Assembly (NCBI GenBank): GCA_021811185.1
Contig: JAJZPL010000015.1
Span: 1-64,000 of the forward strand
Direction: 5' to 3'
Length of the DNA: 64,000 bases
From: a bacterium
GTDB taxonomy: Bacteria; Elusimicrobiota; Elusimicrobia; Elusimicrobiales; UBA9959
The translations under genes and the position numbers were made by a program. This document shows, one piece after another, positions 17,458 to 28,095 of the stretch; within the stretch, counting starts at the first letter, position 1; the number at the start of each line of letters is the position of its first letter. A model generated the notes under the pieces. The model worked only from the letters and a program-made list of their open reading frames with translations, searched no databases and was not told the origin of the DNA.

Positions 17458-19092
17458 ATGCCTATAAGTCCTTACGCCGGGAAGACGCTGCCGAAGGAAA
17501 TGCTCACGGACATACCGAAGCTGATCGAGGCCTATTACAAGGAGAGCCCCGACCCTTCCATAGCGGCCCAGAAAATCTCTTTCGGCACCTCCGGCCACCG
17601 GGGCAGTTCCTTCAGCCGCTCGTTCAACGAAAAGCATATCCTCGCCGTAACCCAGGCCATCTGCCAGTACCGCAAGGCCGCAGGGATAGACGGGCCGCTG
17701 TTCATGGGCATGGATACGCACGCCCTTTCGATGCCGGCCTTCGAGACCGCGCTGGAAGTGCTGGCCGGCAACGGCGTAGAGGTGATGATAGCCGCAACCG
17801 ACGAGTACACGCCCACCCCCGCCGTCTCCCACGCGATCCTTACGCACAACAGCGGCCGCAAGGCCGGCCTGGCCGACGGCATTTTAATCACGCCTTCCCA
17901 TAACCCGCCCGCCGACGGCGGGTTTAAGTACAACCCGCCCAGCGGCGGCCCGGCAGACCCGTCCATAACCGGCCGGATTCAGGACATCGCCAACGAGATC
18001 CTTTCCAACGGGCTTACGGGGGTGAAGCGCCTCCAACTGGCCACTGCCCTGAAAGCCGCCACCACCCACCGCTACGATTATACCGGCGCCTACGTGAACG
18101 GCCTGGCTGACGTTATCGACATGAAAGCCATCCGCGCCGCCGGGGTAAAGATAGGCGTGGACCCGCTCGGCGGGGCCGGCGTGCACTATTGGGGCCCCAT
18201 AGCCGAGCGCTACAAGCTGGACCTCACCGTAGTGAGCGACGTCGTAGACACCTCTTTCTCCTTCATGACCGCGGACTGGGACGGGAAGATCCGCATGGAC
18301 CCGTCCTCACCCTACGCTATGCAGCGGCTTATCGGCATGAAGGACGGCTTCGACATAGCCTTCGGCTGCGACACCGACTACGACCGCCACGGCATCGTGA
18401 CGCGCGCCGGGCTGCTGCCGCCGAACCATTACCTCTCCGCCGCCATCTTCTACCTTTTCCAGAACCGCCCCGGCTGGCGCCCAGACGCCGCGGTGGGCAA
18501 GACCGCGGTGTCGAGCAGCATCATCGACCGCGTAGCGGCGGGCCTAGGCCGGCGGCTGTGCGAAGTGCCGGTGGGCTTCAAGTGGTTCGTGGACGGCCTG
18601 CTCGACGGCAGCTTCGGCTTCGGCGGGGAGGAGAGCGCGGGCGCCTCGTTCCTGCGCTTCGACGGCGGGCCCTGGAGCACGGACAAGGACGCCATCATAC
18701 TGGCGCTGCTTTCCGCCGAGATCACCGCGCGCATGGGCAAGGACCCGGCGCAGGTGTACAAGGGCATAACGGACAAGTACGGCGAATCGTTCTACCGCAG
18801 GCAGGACGCGCCGGCCACGCCCGCCATGAAGAAACTGCTCAAGAGCCTTACCCCCGAGGGTGTGCCTTTCAGGGAACTGGCGGGGGAAAAAATAGTTACG
18901 GTGCTCAACCGCGCGCCCGGCAATAACGAACCGCTGGGGGGGATAAAGGTGGTCACCGAGGGAGGCTGGTTCGCGGCGCGGCCTTCGGGCACCGAGGACG
19001 TGTACAAGATCTACGCCGAGAGCTTCCGCGGCGAGCCGCACCTGGCCCGCCTCTTCACCGACGCCGAAGAAATGATAAAGAAACTCTCGTAA
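17458..19092 (+). CDS. pgm: Alpha-D-glucose phosphoglucomutase
   Basis: 544 residues, normal length for glucose-1-phosphate/glucose-6-phosphate interconversion enzymes. Motifs: FGTSGHRGSS (42-51), the phospho-serine loop TPSHNP (around residue 145), the metal loop DTDYDRHG, the sugar-binding GGEESAG, and a phosphate-binding ARPSGTED near the C terminus. Links glycogen or cell-wall sugar phosphates to central metabolism. Own promoter-like element upstream. Confidence 0.95.
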   Translation: MPISPYAGKTLPKEMLTDIPKLIEAYYKESPDPSIAAQKISFGTSGHRGSSFSRSFNEKHILAVTQAICQYRKAAGIDGPLFMGMDTHALSMPAFETALEVLAGNGVEVMIAATDEYTPTPAVSHAILTHNSGRKAGLADGILITPSHNPPADGGFKYNPPSGGPADPSITGRIQDIANEILSNGLTGVKRLQLATALKAATTHRYDYTGAYVNGLADVIDMKAIRAAGVKIGVDPLGGAGVHYWGPIAERYKLDLTVVSDVVDTSFSFMTADWDGKIRMDPSSPYAMQRLIGMKDGFDIAFGCDTDYDRHGIVTRAGLLPPNHYLSAAIFYLFQNRPGWRPDAAVGKTAVSSSIIDRVAAGLGRRLCEVPVGFKWFVDGLLDGSFGFGGEESAGASFLRFDGGPWSTDKDAIILALLSAEITARMGKDPAQVYKGITDKYGESFYRRQDAPATPAMKKLLKSLTPEGVPFRELAGEKIVTVLNRAPGNNEPLGGIKVVTEGGWFAARPSGTEDVYKIYAESFRGEPHLARLFTDAEEMIKKLS

Positions 19093-19124
19093 CGGTTTAT
19101 GAACGCGGAGTTAACGGAGGCGGA

Positions 19125-19487
19125 ATGAGATCAGGATACAAAAGCGTGGCGGAAGGAATAATCTTAACGCTGATCACCTGCGGCATCTATAACCTTTTCT
19201 GGAACTGGCACCAGATGGAGACCTGCAACGACCTCGCCGGCAGGAGGGAATTCGACCCCGGCAAGGTTTTCCTGCTCTCGCTTGTGACCTGCGGGCTGTA
19301 CTTCATCTACTACCAGTACAGCATGGGCGGGGTAATAGTGGAGATCCAGCGCAAACGCGCGGTCCCGCCCTTCGAGAACCTGCCCGTATTGAGCCTGGTG
19401 CTTTCGTTGTTCGGGCTTAGCGTTATAGTGGATTCCATTCACCAGCATGAACTCAATAAATTCTTCCCGCGGCAGCCGGCCGCTTAA
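19125..19487 (+). CDS. DUF4234 small membrane protein
   Basis: 120 residues with three hydrophobic segments (about 9-27, 46-64, 84-104). The repeated ITCGIYNLFW and VTCGLYFIYY segments are typical of the DUF4234 family, whose function is not known. Preceded by ggagg. Its end overlaps the next gene by 41 bases. Confidence 0.8.
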   Translation: MRSGYKSVAEGIILTLITCGIYNLFWNWHQMETCNDLAGRREFDPGKVFLLSLVTCGLYFIYYQYSMGGVIVEIQRKRAVPPFENLPVLSLVLSLFGLSVIVDSIHQHELNKFFPRQPAA

Positions 19488-19851
19488 CGCCGACCCGCTG
19501 CGCCTGGCGGCCCGGGCGCTGCTGGCCGTGACAGGGCTTAGCGGCCTGCTGCACCTGGCCGGGCACAGCCTTTTGTCGGCCATGCCGAAAATCCCCCTGT
19601 GCCCGTTCAAAGCGGCGACCGGACTGCCCTGCCCCGGCTGCGGCATGACCCACGCCTTCCTGGCGCTGGGCCGGCTGGATCTCGCCGGGGCCTTCGCCGC
19701 CAACCCCCTGGTTTTCCCGCTGGCCGCGCTGGCGGCGCTGTACGCAGCTGGCCGGGTTCCGCGCGCGCTGTGCTCCTCAAAAGTGGTAAACTCTGCGCTG
19801 GCGGGCGTACTGGTATTCTGGGCCGGCAGGCTGCTCCGGAATATTCGCTGA
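19447..19851 (+). CDS. DUF2752 membrane protein
   Basis: 134 residues with the DUF2752 hallmark CPFKAATGLPCPGCGMTHA and three hydrophobic segments. The cysteines suggest a metal or redox site, but no activity is established for the family. The start overlaps the DUF4234 gene by 41 bases; a later start is possible, although the next in-frame ATG is well inside the conserved region. DUF2752 and DUF4234/TM2-like genes are often neighbours. Confidence 0.8.
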   Translation: MNSINSSRGSRPLNADPLRLAARALLAVTGLSGLLHLAGHSLLSAMPKIPLCPFKAATGLPCPGCGMTHAFLALGRLDLAGAFAANPLVFPLAALAALYAAGRVPRALCSSKVVNSALAGVLVFWAGRLLRNIR

Positions 19852-19899
19852 AACCCGCATGATTTGGGAGTAAACAGCAAAACTTGTAAGGAGGGGAAA

Positions 19900-20355
19900 A
19901 TGATAAAGATAATATTGACAGCACTGCTGCTTTCACTGCCTATAGGGGCCCAGGCCATGGGGATGTACGGCTACGGCGGCCGCTACGCGCCGGGTGCCGG
20001 CGTACATATGACAACGGTGCTTTACGCCCTGCTGGCGGCCCTGGGCTACTGGGTGCTGCAGCACGCGGCGAAGGAAACGGTTAACTATTCGAAGCGCGCC
20101 GGCCAGGCGGTAGGCTGGACGCTTATCGTTGCCGGCCTGTCGGGGATGCTCTGCGGCCTCGCCGCCCATGTGCGCTCCGCCACCTGCCCCGCCCCTGGAA
20201 TGGGCAGGATGATGATGCAGCGCGGCGGAATGCCGGGAGGAATGTTGGTGGAAATGGAGGAGATCGGCCGGAACGAAGCCGCGCCCGAAGTAAAAGCGGC
20301 CCCCGATAAAGCCCCCGCCGCCAAGAAGCCGGAAACCGCTCCAAAAAAGAAGTAG
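19900..20355 (+). CDS. Small exported or membrane protein of unknown function
   Basis: 151 residues from the ATG at 19900, which has an excellent site (aaggagggg). A signal peptide (MIKIILTALLLSLPIGAQA) is followed by a Gly/Tyr-rich stretch, then two hydrophobic segments (about 42-56 and 74-92), a Met-rich segment (GRMMMQRGGMPGGM) and an Ala/Lys/Pro tail. I do not recognise a family. The Met-rich part could be a soft-metal contact, but this is only a guess. Confidence 0.6.
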   Translation: MIKIILTALLLSLPIGAQAMGMYGYGGRYAPGAGVHMTTVLYALLAALGYWVLQHAAKETVNYSKRAGQAVGWTLIVAGLSGMLCGLAAHVRSATCPAPGMGRMMMQRGGMPGGMLVEMEEIGRNEAAPEVKAAPDKAPAAKKPETAPKKK

Positions 20356-20386
20356 AGGCCAGCGGGGCCTGTCATAAAACTTAAAG

Positions 20387-20417
20387 TCCCGCCGGGGCTG
20401 TTCTCCCGGCGGGATTT
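20387..20417 (+). terminator. Terminator before phosphoketolase
   Basis: Ten-base-pair GC stem (tcccgccggg pairing with cccggcggga) followed by a short T run; ends the pgm-to-small-membrane-protein group. Confidence 0.65.
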
Positions 20418-20459
20418 GCTTTATGCCGGCCGGGCTGCAAATTTCCCGCGCGGATTAGA

Positions 20460-20465
20460 TAGAAT
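20460..20465 (+). promoter_or_regulatory. Putative -10 box of phosphoketolase gene
   Basis: TAGAAT 40 bases before the xfp ATG at 20505; a six-G ribosome-binding site follows at 20495-20500. No obvious -35 box. Confidence 0.45.
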
Positions 20466-20504
20466 GAAGGTATATAAGCGAACGACCGGATATTGGGGGG
20501 TAAT

Positions 20505-22898
20505 ATGATCGAAACAAAAAAATCACCGCAGGCAGGGGAGAAAGCCCTTTCGCCCGAACTGCTCGGGAAAATGGACGCGTACTGGCGCGCGGCCAACTAC
20601 CTTTCCGCCTGCCAGATCTACCTGTTCGACAACCCGCTGCTGCGCGAGCCGCTGAACATAAAGCACGTAAAGCCGCGTCTGCTGGGGCACTGGGGCACAA
20701 CGCCGGGGCAGAACTTCATCTACGTGCACCTGAACCGCGCGATAAAACTTTACGACCTGAACATGATCTACATCGCCGGCCCCGGCCACGGCGGCCCGGC
20801 GCTGACGGCCAATACATACCTGGAAGGCTCGTACAGCGAGATCTACCCTAACGTGAGCCGCGACGAAGAGGGCTTAAAGCGCCTGTTCACGCAGTTCTCG
20901 TTCCCGGGCGGCGTACCCAGCCACGTGGGCGCGGAAACCCCCGGCTCCATCCACGAGGGCGGCGAACTGGGCTATTCGCTCAGCCACGCTTTCGGCGCGG
21001 TGTTCGACAACCCCGGCCTGATCGCCGCCTGCGTGGTAGGGGACGGCGAAGCCGAGACCGGCCCGCTGGCCACCGCCTGGCATTCCAACAAGTTCCTCAA
21101 CCCCGCCTCCGACGGAGCCGTGCTGCCCATCCTGCATTTGAACGGCTACAAGATAGCCAACCCCGCGGTCTTCGCGCGCATCAGCCCTGAAGAACTGGAG
21201 CAGTTCTTCAGGGGCTGCGGCTGGGAACCGATCTTCGTCGAGGGCAGCGACCCCGAACCCATGCACCAGGCCATGGCCGCCGCCCTGGACCGGGCCATAG
21301 CCGACATAAAAGCCATACAGAAAGCGGCCCGCGAAAAGGGGGTCACCGAACGCCCGCGCTGGCCCATGATAGTGCTGCGCTCGCCGAAAGGCTGGACCGG
21401 GCCCAAGGTGGTGGACGGCCAGCAGATAGAAGGCACGCACCGCGCGCACCAGGTGCCGCTTTCGGAACTGGCCTCCAAGCCGGAACACCTCAACATGCTG
21501 GAGGACTGGCTCAGGAGCTATAAGCCTCAGGAGCTTTTCGACAAGGAAGGCCGGCTCATCCCGGAACTGGCGGAGCTCGCGCCGCTGGGCGAACGCCGCA
21601 TGGGCGCCAACCCGCACGCCAACGGCGGCGGGCTGCTCAAGGACCTGCGTATGCCCGACTTCCGCGCTTACGCCGTTAAAGTGCCCGCGCCCGGCGCCGT
21701 AGAGGCCGAAGACACGCGCGAACTGGGCAAGTTCCTCAGGGACGTTGCCAAACTTAACCAGGATGCCCGGAACTTCCGCGTGTTCGGCCCGGACGAGACC
21801 GCCTCCAACAGGCTCACCGCCCTGTTCGACGTGACCGACCGGCAGTGGGAAGCGGAGATCCTTAAGACCGACGAGCACCAGGCAAAGGCCGGGCGCGTGA
21901 TGGAGATGCTGAGCGAGCACCAGTGCGAAGGCTGGCTGGAAGGCTACCTGCTGACCGGCCGCCACGGCCTGGTCAACAGCTACGAGGCCTTCATCCACAT
22001 CGTGGACTCTATGTTCAACCAGCACGCCAAGTGGCTCAAGGTCACGCTGGGCCTGCCCTGGCGGCACAAGATCGCCTCGCTCAACTACCTGCTCTCCTCC
22101 CACGTCTGGCGGCAGGATCAGAACGGCTTCACGCACCAGGACCCGGGGTTCATCGACCACGTGATTAACAAGAAGGCCTCCATCGTGCGCGTGTACCTGC
22201 CCCCCGACGCCAACTGCCTGCTGTCCGTCATGGACCACTGCCTGCGCAGCAGGCACTACGTGAACGTTGTTGTGGGCGGAAAACACGCCGCGCCGCAGTG
22301 GCTGGACATGGAAGCGGCGGTGCGGCACTGCACGTCCGGCATAGGCATCTGGCCCTGGGCCGGCAACGACGAAGGCGTCGAGCCCGACGTGGTGATGGCC
22401 TGCGCCGGCGATGTGCCCACTCTGGAAACGCTGGCCGCGGTCTCCATCCTTCGCAAGCACCTGGCGGAAATAAAGATACGCGTGGTGAACGTGGTGGACC
22501 TGATGAAGCTTCAACCCTCCACGGAGCACCCGCACGGCCTCTCCGACGCCGACTTCGACTCGCTGTTCACGAAGGACAAGCCGGTTATCTTCGCCTTCCA
22601 CGGCTATCCCTGGCTGATCCACCGCCTTACTTACCGGCGGCACAACCACGACAATATCCACGCGCGCGGCTACAAGGAAGAGGGCGCCATCACCACGCCC
22701 TTCGACATGGCCGTGCTGAACGACATGGACCGTTTCCACCTGGTGCAGGACGTGATCGACCGCCTGCCGCGGCTGGGCGGGCGCGGCGACCACCTTAAGC
22801 AGCTGATGCGCGACAAACTGACGGACCACCGCGAGTATATCTACCGCCGCGGCGAGGATATGCCGGAGATCAGCGGCTGGAAGTGGGGTCAGCCATGA
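20505..22898 (+). CDS. xfp: Xylulose-5-phosphate/fructose-6-phosphate phosphoketolase
   Basis: 797 residues from the ATG at 20505. Thiamine-diphosphate enzyme that cleaves xylulose-5-P (and often fructose-6-P) with phosphate to acetyl-phosphate plus a triose or tetrose phosphate. Family motifs seen: the N-terminal [23 protein letters not shown], the TPP/metal loop GDGEAETG, and SYEAF and [13 protein letters not shown] in the second half. Acetyl-phosphate could feed the acetate kinase at the far end of the window. Stop overlaps a tiny 13-codon frame. Confidence 0.96.
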   Translation: MIETKKSPQAGEKALSPELLGKMDAYWRAANYLSACQIYLFDNPLLREPLNIKHVKPRLLGHWGTTPGQNFIYVHLNRAIKLYDLNMIYIAGPGHGGPALTANTYLEGSYSEIYPNVSRDEEGLKRLFTQFSFPGGVPSHVGAETPGSIHEGGELGYSLSHAFGAVFDNPGLIAACVVGDGEAETGPLATAWHSNKFLNPASDGAVLPILHLNGYKIANPAVFARISPEELEQFFRGCGWEPIFVEGSDPEPMHQAMAAALDRAIADIKAIQKAAREKGVTERPRWPMIVLRSPKGWTGPKVVDGQQIEGTHRAHQVPLSELASKPEHLNMLEDWLRSYKPQELFDKEGRLIPELAELAPLGERRMGANPHANGGGLLKDLRMPDFRAYAVKVPAPGAVEAEDTRELGKFLRDVAKLNQDARNFRVFGPDETASNRLTALFDVTDRQWEAEILKTDEHQAKAGRVMEMLSEHQCEGWLEGYLLTGRHGLVNSYEAFIHIVDSMFNQHAKWLKVTLGLPWRHKIASLNYLLSSHVWRQDQNGFTHQDPGFIDHVINKKASIVRVYLPPDANCLLSVMDHCLRSRHYVNVVVGGKHAAPQWLDMEAAVRHCTSGIGIWPWAGNDEGVEPDVVMACAGDVPTLETLAAVSILRKHLAEIKIRVVNVVDLMKLQPSTEHPHGLSDADFDSLFTKDKPVIFAFHGYPWLIHRLTYRRHNHDNIHARGYKEEGAITTPFDMAVLNDMDRFHLVQDVIDRLPRLGGRGDHLKQLMRDKLTDHREYIYRRGEDMPEISGWKWGQP

Positions 22899-22953
22899 CT
22901 ACGGGCCTGGACGCGCCTTTCCTGCTTAAAGCCTGACCATAGCCGCCGCAAAA

Positions 22954-22985
22954 CAGAAAAGGCCGCTGTCCGGGCGGCCTTTCTG
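22954..22985. terminator. Bidirectional terminator between xfp and exported-protein gene
   Basis: Stem of about 12 bp with one bulge (aaaggccgc pairing with gcggccttt), A-rich left flank and T-rich right flank, between convergent genes. Confidence 0.8.
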
Positions 22986-23001
22986 ATTTTCACGTTCCGG
23001 C

Positions 23002-23898
23002 TTACCGGGCCGCGGCGGGCGCCGGGGCGAGGGCCAGGCAGTAGTTCTTCAGGATAAAGTCTTCGGAGCCGGGAGTGATCTTGCGCAGTTTGCAGACGTC
23101 GGAGTTGGGGGGGCAGAGCGGGGCCAGCTCGTCGCCGGCCTGCACGTGGCCGCGGCAATTGTCGCAGATGGTGCCCAGCGTCTTCAGCACGTGCTTCCGT
23201 TTTTCATCCTCCAGCAGCGCGATGAATTTTCTGACGTCGCCTTTCATGCGGCCGGCGAAGGTGCGCGTGGGATAGACAAGGCTAACGCGCGGCTTGCACA
23301 GCTTCGCCCAGGAATCACCGGCGGCCCCGGTCCCGCCGTAAATGGTCTGGGTGCGGCTGAGCACGGCGCCGCGGTCTATCTTAGCCGCCGGCACTGAAGG
23401 GGAATACTTGCTGTGCGACATGAAGCCGCCGAAAAGGTCGTAGCTGGACATGCATGCCGAAGGGTCGGGATAAACGCGCTCGCGGCCGGGCCCGGTTATA
23501 AACCCGCCCTTAGTATCGCCTTCGCCTATAAAAAAGAACCCCAGTACGCCGGGCTTCATAAAAGTCTCCATTACTTCTTCGGCCGAAAGCCCGGAGTAGG
23601 GTTCCACCGAAGCGTTAGGATACAGCAGCGGCAGCGCCTGCGAAAGAGCGGAGGCCACGTCGGCGCAGGCTTTTTCGCTTATCGCGTCCTTCTGTTTGCC
23701 GCCGGGGGCGCAGCTGCCGGTATAGACCAGGAACTTGCCGGAGGCGCAGAAATTAATGGCGGGCATTTCCTGGGCGGTGGCGCCGAAGGGTTTGAATTCC
23801 GCCCGCGCCGGAAGCGGCGCGCCCAGGAGCAGGACGGCCAGGCCCAGGCCCGGCGCGCCCGCGGCCCGTAAAATATCCCTCCGGGCGGCTTTATTCAT
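23002..23898 (-). CDS. Cysteine-rich exported protein of unknown function, possible Tat substrate
   Basis: 298 residues from the ATG at 23898. The N terminus MNKAARRDILRAAG, then a hydrophobic stretch ending PARA, fits a signal peptide with a twin-arginine-like pair. The mature part has ten cysteines, including CDNC and a CPPNSDVC pair near the end. I recognise no domain; the broad layout recalls a periplasmic binding protein but no motif proves it. It overlaps the Hpt gene by 8 bases and ends the operon of the large hybrid kinase, so it may deliver a periplasmic signal to that kinase. Confidence 0.7.
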   Translation of the reverse strand: MNKAARRDILRAAGAPGLGLAVLLLGAPLPARAEFKPFGATAQEMPAINFCASGKFLVYTGSCAPGGKQKDAISEKACADVASALSQALPLLYPNASVEPYSGLSAEEVMETFMKPGVLGFFFIGEGDTKGGFITGPGRERVYPDPSACMSSYDLFGGFMSHSKYSPSVPAAKIDRGAVLSRTQTIYGGTGAAGDSWAKLCKPRVSLVYPTRTFAGRMKGDVRKFIALLEDEKRKHVLKTLGTICDNCRGHVQAGDELAPLCPPNSDVCKLRKITPGSEDFILKNYCLALAPAPAAAR

Positions 23899-24190
23899 AA
23901 ACGACTTCAAGGTTCCCGAGATAGTCCTCAAGCTCGCCCGCGCAGGCGGCCGCGGCGCCCGCGTCGCCGGCGAGCCCTGCGGCCTCGAGTTTCCTGCCTA
24001 TTTCCGAAAGGCGGTCAAAACCATACCCGCCGCCCGAGCCGGCTAGTTTATGGCCGATCTTCCTCGCTTCGTCCAGGCTGCCGGCGGCCAGCAGCGCCTG
24101 CAGTTCGGGAAGTTCCTTCTTCCTTATCTCCAGGTACGCCGGAACGATGTCGGCGAGGTCCTTATCCACCACCACTTTATATTTAGCCAT
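23891..24190 (-). CDS. Histidine phosphotransfer (Hpt) protein
   Basis: 99 residues, all one Hpt domain. The phospho-acceptor His is in GHKLAGSGGGYGF, the family signature, and the rest is amphipathic helix. Lies 24 bases downstream of a hybrid kinase that has two receivers but no Hpt of its own, so it is the natural phosphate carrier of that kinase. The final response regulator is not in the window. Confidence 0.9.
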   Translation of the reverse strand: MAKYKVVVDKDLADIVPAYLEIRKKELPELQALLAAGSLDEARKIGHKLAGSGGGYGFDRLSEIGRKLEAAGLAGDAGAAAACAGELEDYLGNLEVVYE

Positions 24191-24214
24191 TATACCCTCC
24201 GTTAGCCGCAGGCG

Positions 24215-27200
24215 TCAGCGCTTGAACTCCGCCAGGTAACCGTAAAAAGTATTTTTCCTGATCGGCTTGGTCAGGAAGTCGTCGCAGCCCGCCTTCAGAG
24301 CTCTGTCAACATCTTCGCGCATGGCCATAGCCGTCAGCGCCACCACACGGGTCCTGGCGCGGCCGCCGGCCTTTTCAAGTTCACGTATTTTGGCCGCCAC
24401 TTCGAAACCGTCCATCCCCGGCATCTGGAGATCCAGGAAAACGATGTCGTACTTCCCGGCGCTGAATTTACCCAGCCCTTTAAGCCCGTCTTCGGCAAGG
24501 TCCAATTTTACCTTCGTTCCTTTCAGGAAGGAAGTCATCAGGATCCGGTTGTCTTCGGAATCGTCCACGATCAGCAGAGAAAGTTCCGGCACCTGTTCCC
24601 GGGTATAGTTGCCCGAAACGGGCGCCGCTGCGGCGGGGGAATCGGCCAGACCGTGGGCGAGCATCTCCAGCGCGGCGTCCAGCACCGACTGTTTGCGCAC
24701 CGGCTTAAGGAGGTGGGTGTTAACGCCCAGCGCCTTGAAGTCCGCCTGTTTAAAGCGGATATTGTCGGAAGTGGCCACGGCCACGGCGGGCTTAGGCTGG
24801 ATAGAAGCGTCGCCCATGAGCCTGCTGCAGAATTCGTAGCCGTCCATCCCCGGCATGTTGTAGTCCACGAAGACGCCGTTGAAGGGATGGCCCTTTTTCT
24901 GTTCCTCGGCGATCTTCAGCAGCGCGGTCTTGCCGTCCGCGGCGCCCTCGGCGTAAGCGCCGCAGCTCTGCATTATTTCACGGATTATGATGCGGTTCGT
25001 CAGGTTATCGTCCACGACCAGGAACCGCAGGCCTTTCAGTTCCTTTATGTCCGTTTTCGGGAGATAGACCGCCGCGTTGTCCTTCTGCGCCCTGACCAGC
25101 GCGGTGAAATAAAAAACAGTGCCGGCCCCGGGTTCGCTCTCCACCCAGATCTTGCCGCCCAGCAGTTCCACCAGCATCTTGGAAATGGGCAGCCCCAGGC
25201 CCGTGCCGCCGTACTTGCGCGTAGTGGAGGAATCGGCCTGGGTGAACTTTTCGAACACCGTGGCGAGCTTCTCATAGGGAATGCCGATCCCGGTATCCCT
25301 TACCGAGAACAGGAGTTCGATCTTCCCGCTATCGGACCTTATCTTCTTTACGTTCAGGGCCACCCAGCCCTTCTCGACGAACTTTACCGCGTTGCCCATA
25401 ATATTGAGCAGTACCTGGCGGAGCCTGGTGGCGTCGCCCTCCAGGAAAACCGGGACGTCGGCCTCCAGTTTGCAGCTTACCTCCACGCCCTTCGCCCGGG
25501 CGCGCACGGCCGTAAGTTCGCTCACCCTGGAGACCATCTCTTCCAGGTTGAAGGGGATCGTTTCCAGTTCAACCTTGCCCGCCTCGATCTTGGAGATATC
25601 AAGGATATTGTTGATCAGGGAGAGCAGCGAGTCGCTGGCGTTGCGCAGGATATCCAGATACTGGCGCTGGTCCTGGGTAAGGGCGGCCTCGTCGATGAGG
25701 TCCGACATGCCGACGATGGCGTTCAGCGGCGTGCGGATCTCGTGGCTCATCGACGCGAGGAAATCGCTCTTGGCCTGGTTGGCCTTGTCGGCCAGGCGCT
25801 TGGCCTCGACTACATCGGCCATAAGCTGTTTTTCCAGCGTGACGTCCTTATGCAGGGCCATGAAATGGGTGAGCCTGCCGGCGCTGTCGCAGACCGGGGA
25901 AATGAAGGCGCGCACCCAGAGCAGGCTGCCGTCCTTAGCCTTGTTGTGGAACTCGCCGGTCCAGGACCTGTTCTCCAGCAGCGTTTTCCACAGGTTCTCG
26001 TAGATGGCGGCGGGCGTATCTCCGGACTTGATAAGGCGCGGGGTCTTGCCCAGCGCGTCCGCCGGCGCGTAGCCGTACATGGCGGTGAAAGCCGCGTTAA
26101 CGTATTCTATGGCGCCGCCGGTATCCGTAACAACCACGCCGAGGGGGGATTGCTCTATGCCGCCTTTCAGGATGAGTATCTCGTCGCGCTGCTTGGTTAT
26201 GGACCGGTTCAGGTCTTCCTTAGTGCGGAGGAGGCGCTCGGCGTCCTCACGGGCCGTTTCAGTGTTTATGAAGACTATCAGGAAAGCCAGCAGCAGCAGG
26301 CTGAACACGAAGGTGAGCAGCACCCCGGTGAACCGGGCCGTGCGCACCGGCGCCGTGGAATTCAGCCCGATCAGCGACCAGCCTTTCTGGCTGAAGTAGT
26401 CCAGCGTGACATGGAACTTCTCGCCGTTAAGTTCCAGCTCCTGCCCGTCATAAGGCTTCGCCGTAAGGATGGGAATGAAATCAAGCGGTCCGAACTGCCC
26501 CGACCGGGACAGGGCTTCCCGGTCGCCGGCAGAGACCGGCCAGAGAGGCTTCAGGATAAGGTCCCTGCGGCTGGAAATGAAAATTATCCCTTCGGGGCTT
26601 ACCACGAAGGCGTAAGGGAACATGCGCAATGAGGAGGACAGGGAGTCCACGTTCATCTTTACGGCTGCTACGCCTATGACCTTTCCGGCGTTCCTGACCG
26701 GGTAAGCCGCGTAGAACCCGCGCTCGCCGGTAGTAACGCCCAGCGCGAAGTAGTAAGAGGGTTTCCCGGCCGCCGCCTCCCGGAAATAAGGCCTGAAGGC
26801 GTAATTCTTTCCGACGAAACTCTGCGGAGTGGCCCTATTGGTGGAGGACACTACCGTGCCCTTTAAGTTCATCACGTAGCAGACCGACAGGCCGAAGGAA
26901 GAGCAGTACCTGCCCATCACGTCCTCGGCCCCCGGAACACCCGTAGTTCCCGGCAGGCGGAGCGCGCCCGTTATGCCGGGCGCGCCCGACATGGACTTCG
27001 CGCTATTCTCCGCCAGCCGCATAGAATCCCTGAGTCCGTAGAAAAGCACTTTCTGGACGTTATCGCTGTCGCGGGAAAGATCTGACATGGCCCTGGCGCC
27101 GAGGAAGTCGGTAAAGAACCAGCCCGTGACCAGGAAGCTGAACAACACGGCGATCGCCGCCCAGCCCGCCCTGGCTTTGCGCGCGCAGAAAACTTCACCT

Positions 27201-27868
27201 GCCGAAGCGCCTGCCGAATAGGCCCAGGCGGCGACGGCTATGCCGGTTGCCAGCAGGCCGCGCAGCAGCTGCACGGGAAACCCGAGCAGCCGGGAAAACC
27301 GCTCGTAATCCGGCCAGCCGGCAGGGACAAGGGCGGACGCCGGAACGACCGCGCCGGCGGCCAGGGCATAAAGCCCGAGGCAAACAGAAATGATAAACAG
27401 CGGGCGGCGCAGCGGCGGGGGGCTGCCGGCGGCGGCCAGCCACACGGCGCGGCAGGCCAGCAGGCCCCCGGTAAGGCCCAGCGACCAGCGTATGGAGGCG
27501 TTCAGGCCGTCAAAGCCGCAGCAGGAACCGGCAGCGGCTAAAAGCAGCAGCGGAAGGTAGCCCCGGACTGGCAGAACCTTGCCGGAAAAAGCGGCTAAGG
27601 CGCGCCGGCCGAACTCAAGGAGCAGGCAGAATGAAACCGCCATCGTGAGCAGGCGCAGCGAAACTAAAACGGGGTTGTCGGAGAAGGTAAATGCCAACAG
27701 GTCCAGCCACTCGCTCAAGCCGTGGACCAGGCCGAAATAACCCAGCCATTTCCAGGGCAGCCGCTGCCCCTTGTTCTGCGCAAGCACGAAGCAGACCGCC
27801 GCAAGGAACAGGAAAGAAAGGCCGTAAAAAAAGAAAATATAATCCAGCCGGCCCGCCAAATAATTCAT
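24215..27868 (-). CDS. Membrane hybrid histidine kinase (7TM-like, dCache, PAS, HisKA, HATPase, two REC)
   Basis: 1217 residues from the ATG at 27868. N-terminal membrane region with about seven hydrophobic segments (10-30 to 200-220), another at 235-255, then an extracytoplasmic sensor of dCache type (about 265-505; [12 protein letters not shown] and [14 protein letters not shown] resemble DctB-like sensors), a membrane segment (513-535), PAS (about 570-680), HisKA with [10 protein letters not shown] (His709), HATPase (about 820-935), and two receivers. The DctB likeness suggests a small carboxylate ligand, but this is inference. Probably transfers phosphate via the Hpt protein downstream. 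The double membrane module before the sensor is an uncommon layout. Confidence 0.9.
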   Translation of the reverse strand: MNYLAGRLDYIFFFYGLSFLFLAAVCFVLAQNKGQRLPWKWLGYFGLVHGLSEWLDLLAFTFSDNPVLVSLRLLTMAVSFCLLLEFGRRALAAFSGKVLPVRGYLPLLLLAAAGSCCGFDGLNASIRWSLGLTGGLLACRAVWLAAAGSPPPLRRPLFIISVCLGLYALAAGAVVPASALVPAGWPDYERFSRLLGFPVQLLRGLLATGIAVAAWAYSAGASAGEVFCARKARAGWAAIAVLFSFLVTGWFFTDFLGARAMSDLSRDSDNVQKVLFYGLRDSMRLAENSAKSMSGAPGITGALRLPGTTGVPGAEDVMGRYCSSFGLSVCYVMNLKGTVVSSTNRATPQSFVGKNYAFRPYFREAAAGKPSYYFALGVTTGERGFYAAYPVRNAGKVIGVAAVKMNVDSLSSSLRMFPYAFVVSPEGIIFISSRRDLILKPLWPVSAGDREALSRSGQFGPLDFIPILTAKPYDGQELELNGEKFHVTLDYFSQKGWSLIGLNSTAPVRTARFTGVLLTFVFSLLLLAFLIVFINTETAREDAERLLRTKEDLNRSITKQRDEILILKGGIEQSPLGVVVTDTGGAIEYVNAAFTAMYGYAPADALGKTPRLIKSGDTPAAIYENLWKTLLENRSWTGEFHNKAKDGSLLWVRAFISPVCDSAGRLTHFMALHKDVTLEKQLMADVVEAKRLADKANQAKSDFLASMSHEIRTPLNAIVGMSDLIDEAALTQDQRQYLDILRNASDSLLSLINNILDISKIEAGKVELETIPFNLEEMVSRVSELTAVRARAKGVEVSCKLEADVPVFLEGDATRLRQVLLNIMGNAVKFVEKGWVALNVKKIRSDSGKIELLFSVRDTGIGIPYEKLATVFEKFTQADSSTTRKYGGTGLGLPISKMLVELLGGKIWVESEPGAGTVFYFTALVRAQKDNAAVYLPKTDIKELKGLRFLVVDDNLTNRIIIREIMQSCGAYAEGAADGKTALLKIAEEQKKGHPFNGVFVDYNMPGMDGYEFCSRLMGDASIQPKPAVAVATSDNIRFKQADFKALGVNTHLLKPVRKQSVLDAALEMLAHGLADSPAAAAPVSGNYTREQVPELSLLIVDDSEDNRILMTSFLKGTKVKLDLAEDGLKGLGKFSAGKYDIVFLDLQMPGMDGFEVAAKIRELEKAGGRARTRVVALTAMAMREDVDRALKAGCDDFLTKPIRKNTFYGYLAEFKR

Positions 27869-28095
27869 AGGGATACCTTTTAACGCCCCCCGCAAGTAGT
27901 GAACATCTTACAAAAAAAATGCGGGCAATTTTACACCGGCCGGGCCCGGAAGGCGGAAACGACTTTTTTGCCCAAAATCGCCGGCGCCGGACGCGCTGCA
28001 TAGAACGCGCACCATGTCGCCAGTATAATATAATTATTTTGTTATAATATTTCGGACCCATGCGGGCCATTCCCGGCTATAAAAAGGAGTAAGGC
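27869..28095. promoter_or_regulatory. Divergent promoter region: hybrid kinase / lysine operon
   Basis: 227 bases. Plus strand: two TATAAT boxes (28024-28029 and 28043-28048, the latter after ttttgt), then an aaggag site 8 bases before atoD. Minus strand: TAAGAT (27910-27905) after a run of eight T. A GC-rich block with inverted-repeat character (about 27940-28000) lies between. No B12 box, lysine riboswitch or other known leader was recognised. Confidence 0.6.

Noticed and set aside
20874-22829. 651-codon minus-strand frame opposite phosphoketolase
   Set aside because: Antisense shadow of a well-conserved enzyme.
23002-23898. Phosphonate-type (PhnD) binding protein
   Set aside because: Size and export signal would fit, but no PhnD motif is visible and the many cysteines are atypical.
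24653-26632. 659-codon plus-strand frame opposite the hybrid kinase
   Set aside because: Antisense shadow; the minus-strand kinase has all expected motifs.
27869-28095. Cobalamin or lysine riboswitch ahead of the lysine operon
   Set aside because: No B12 box or lysine-aptamer-like core was found; the plus-strand leader after the likely promoter is only about 40 bases.
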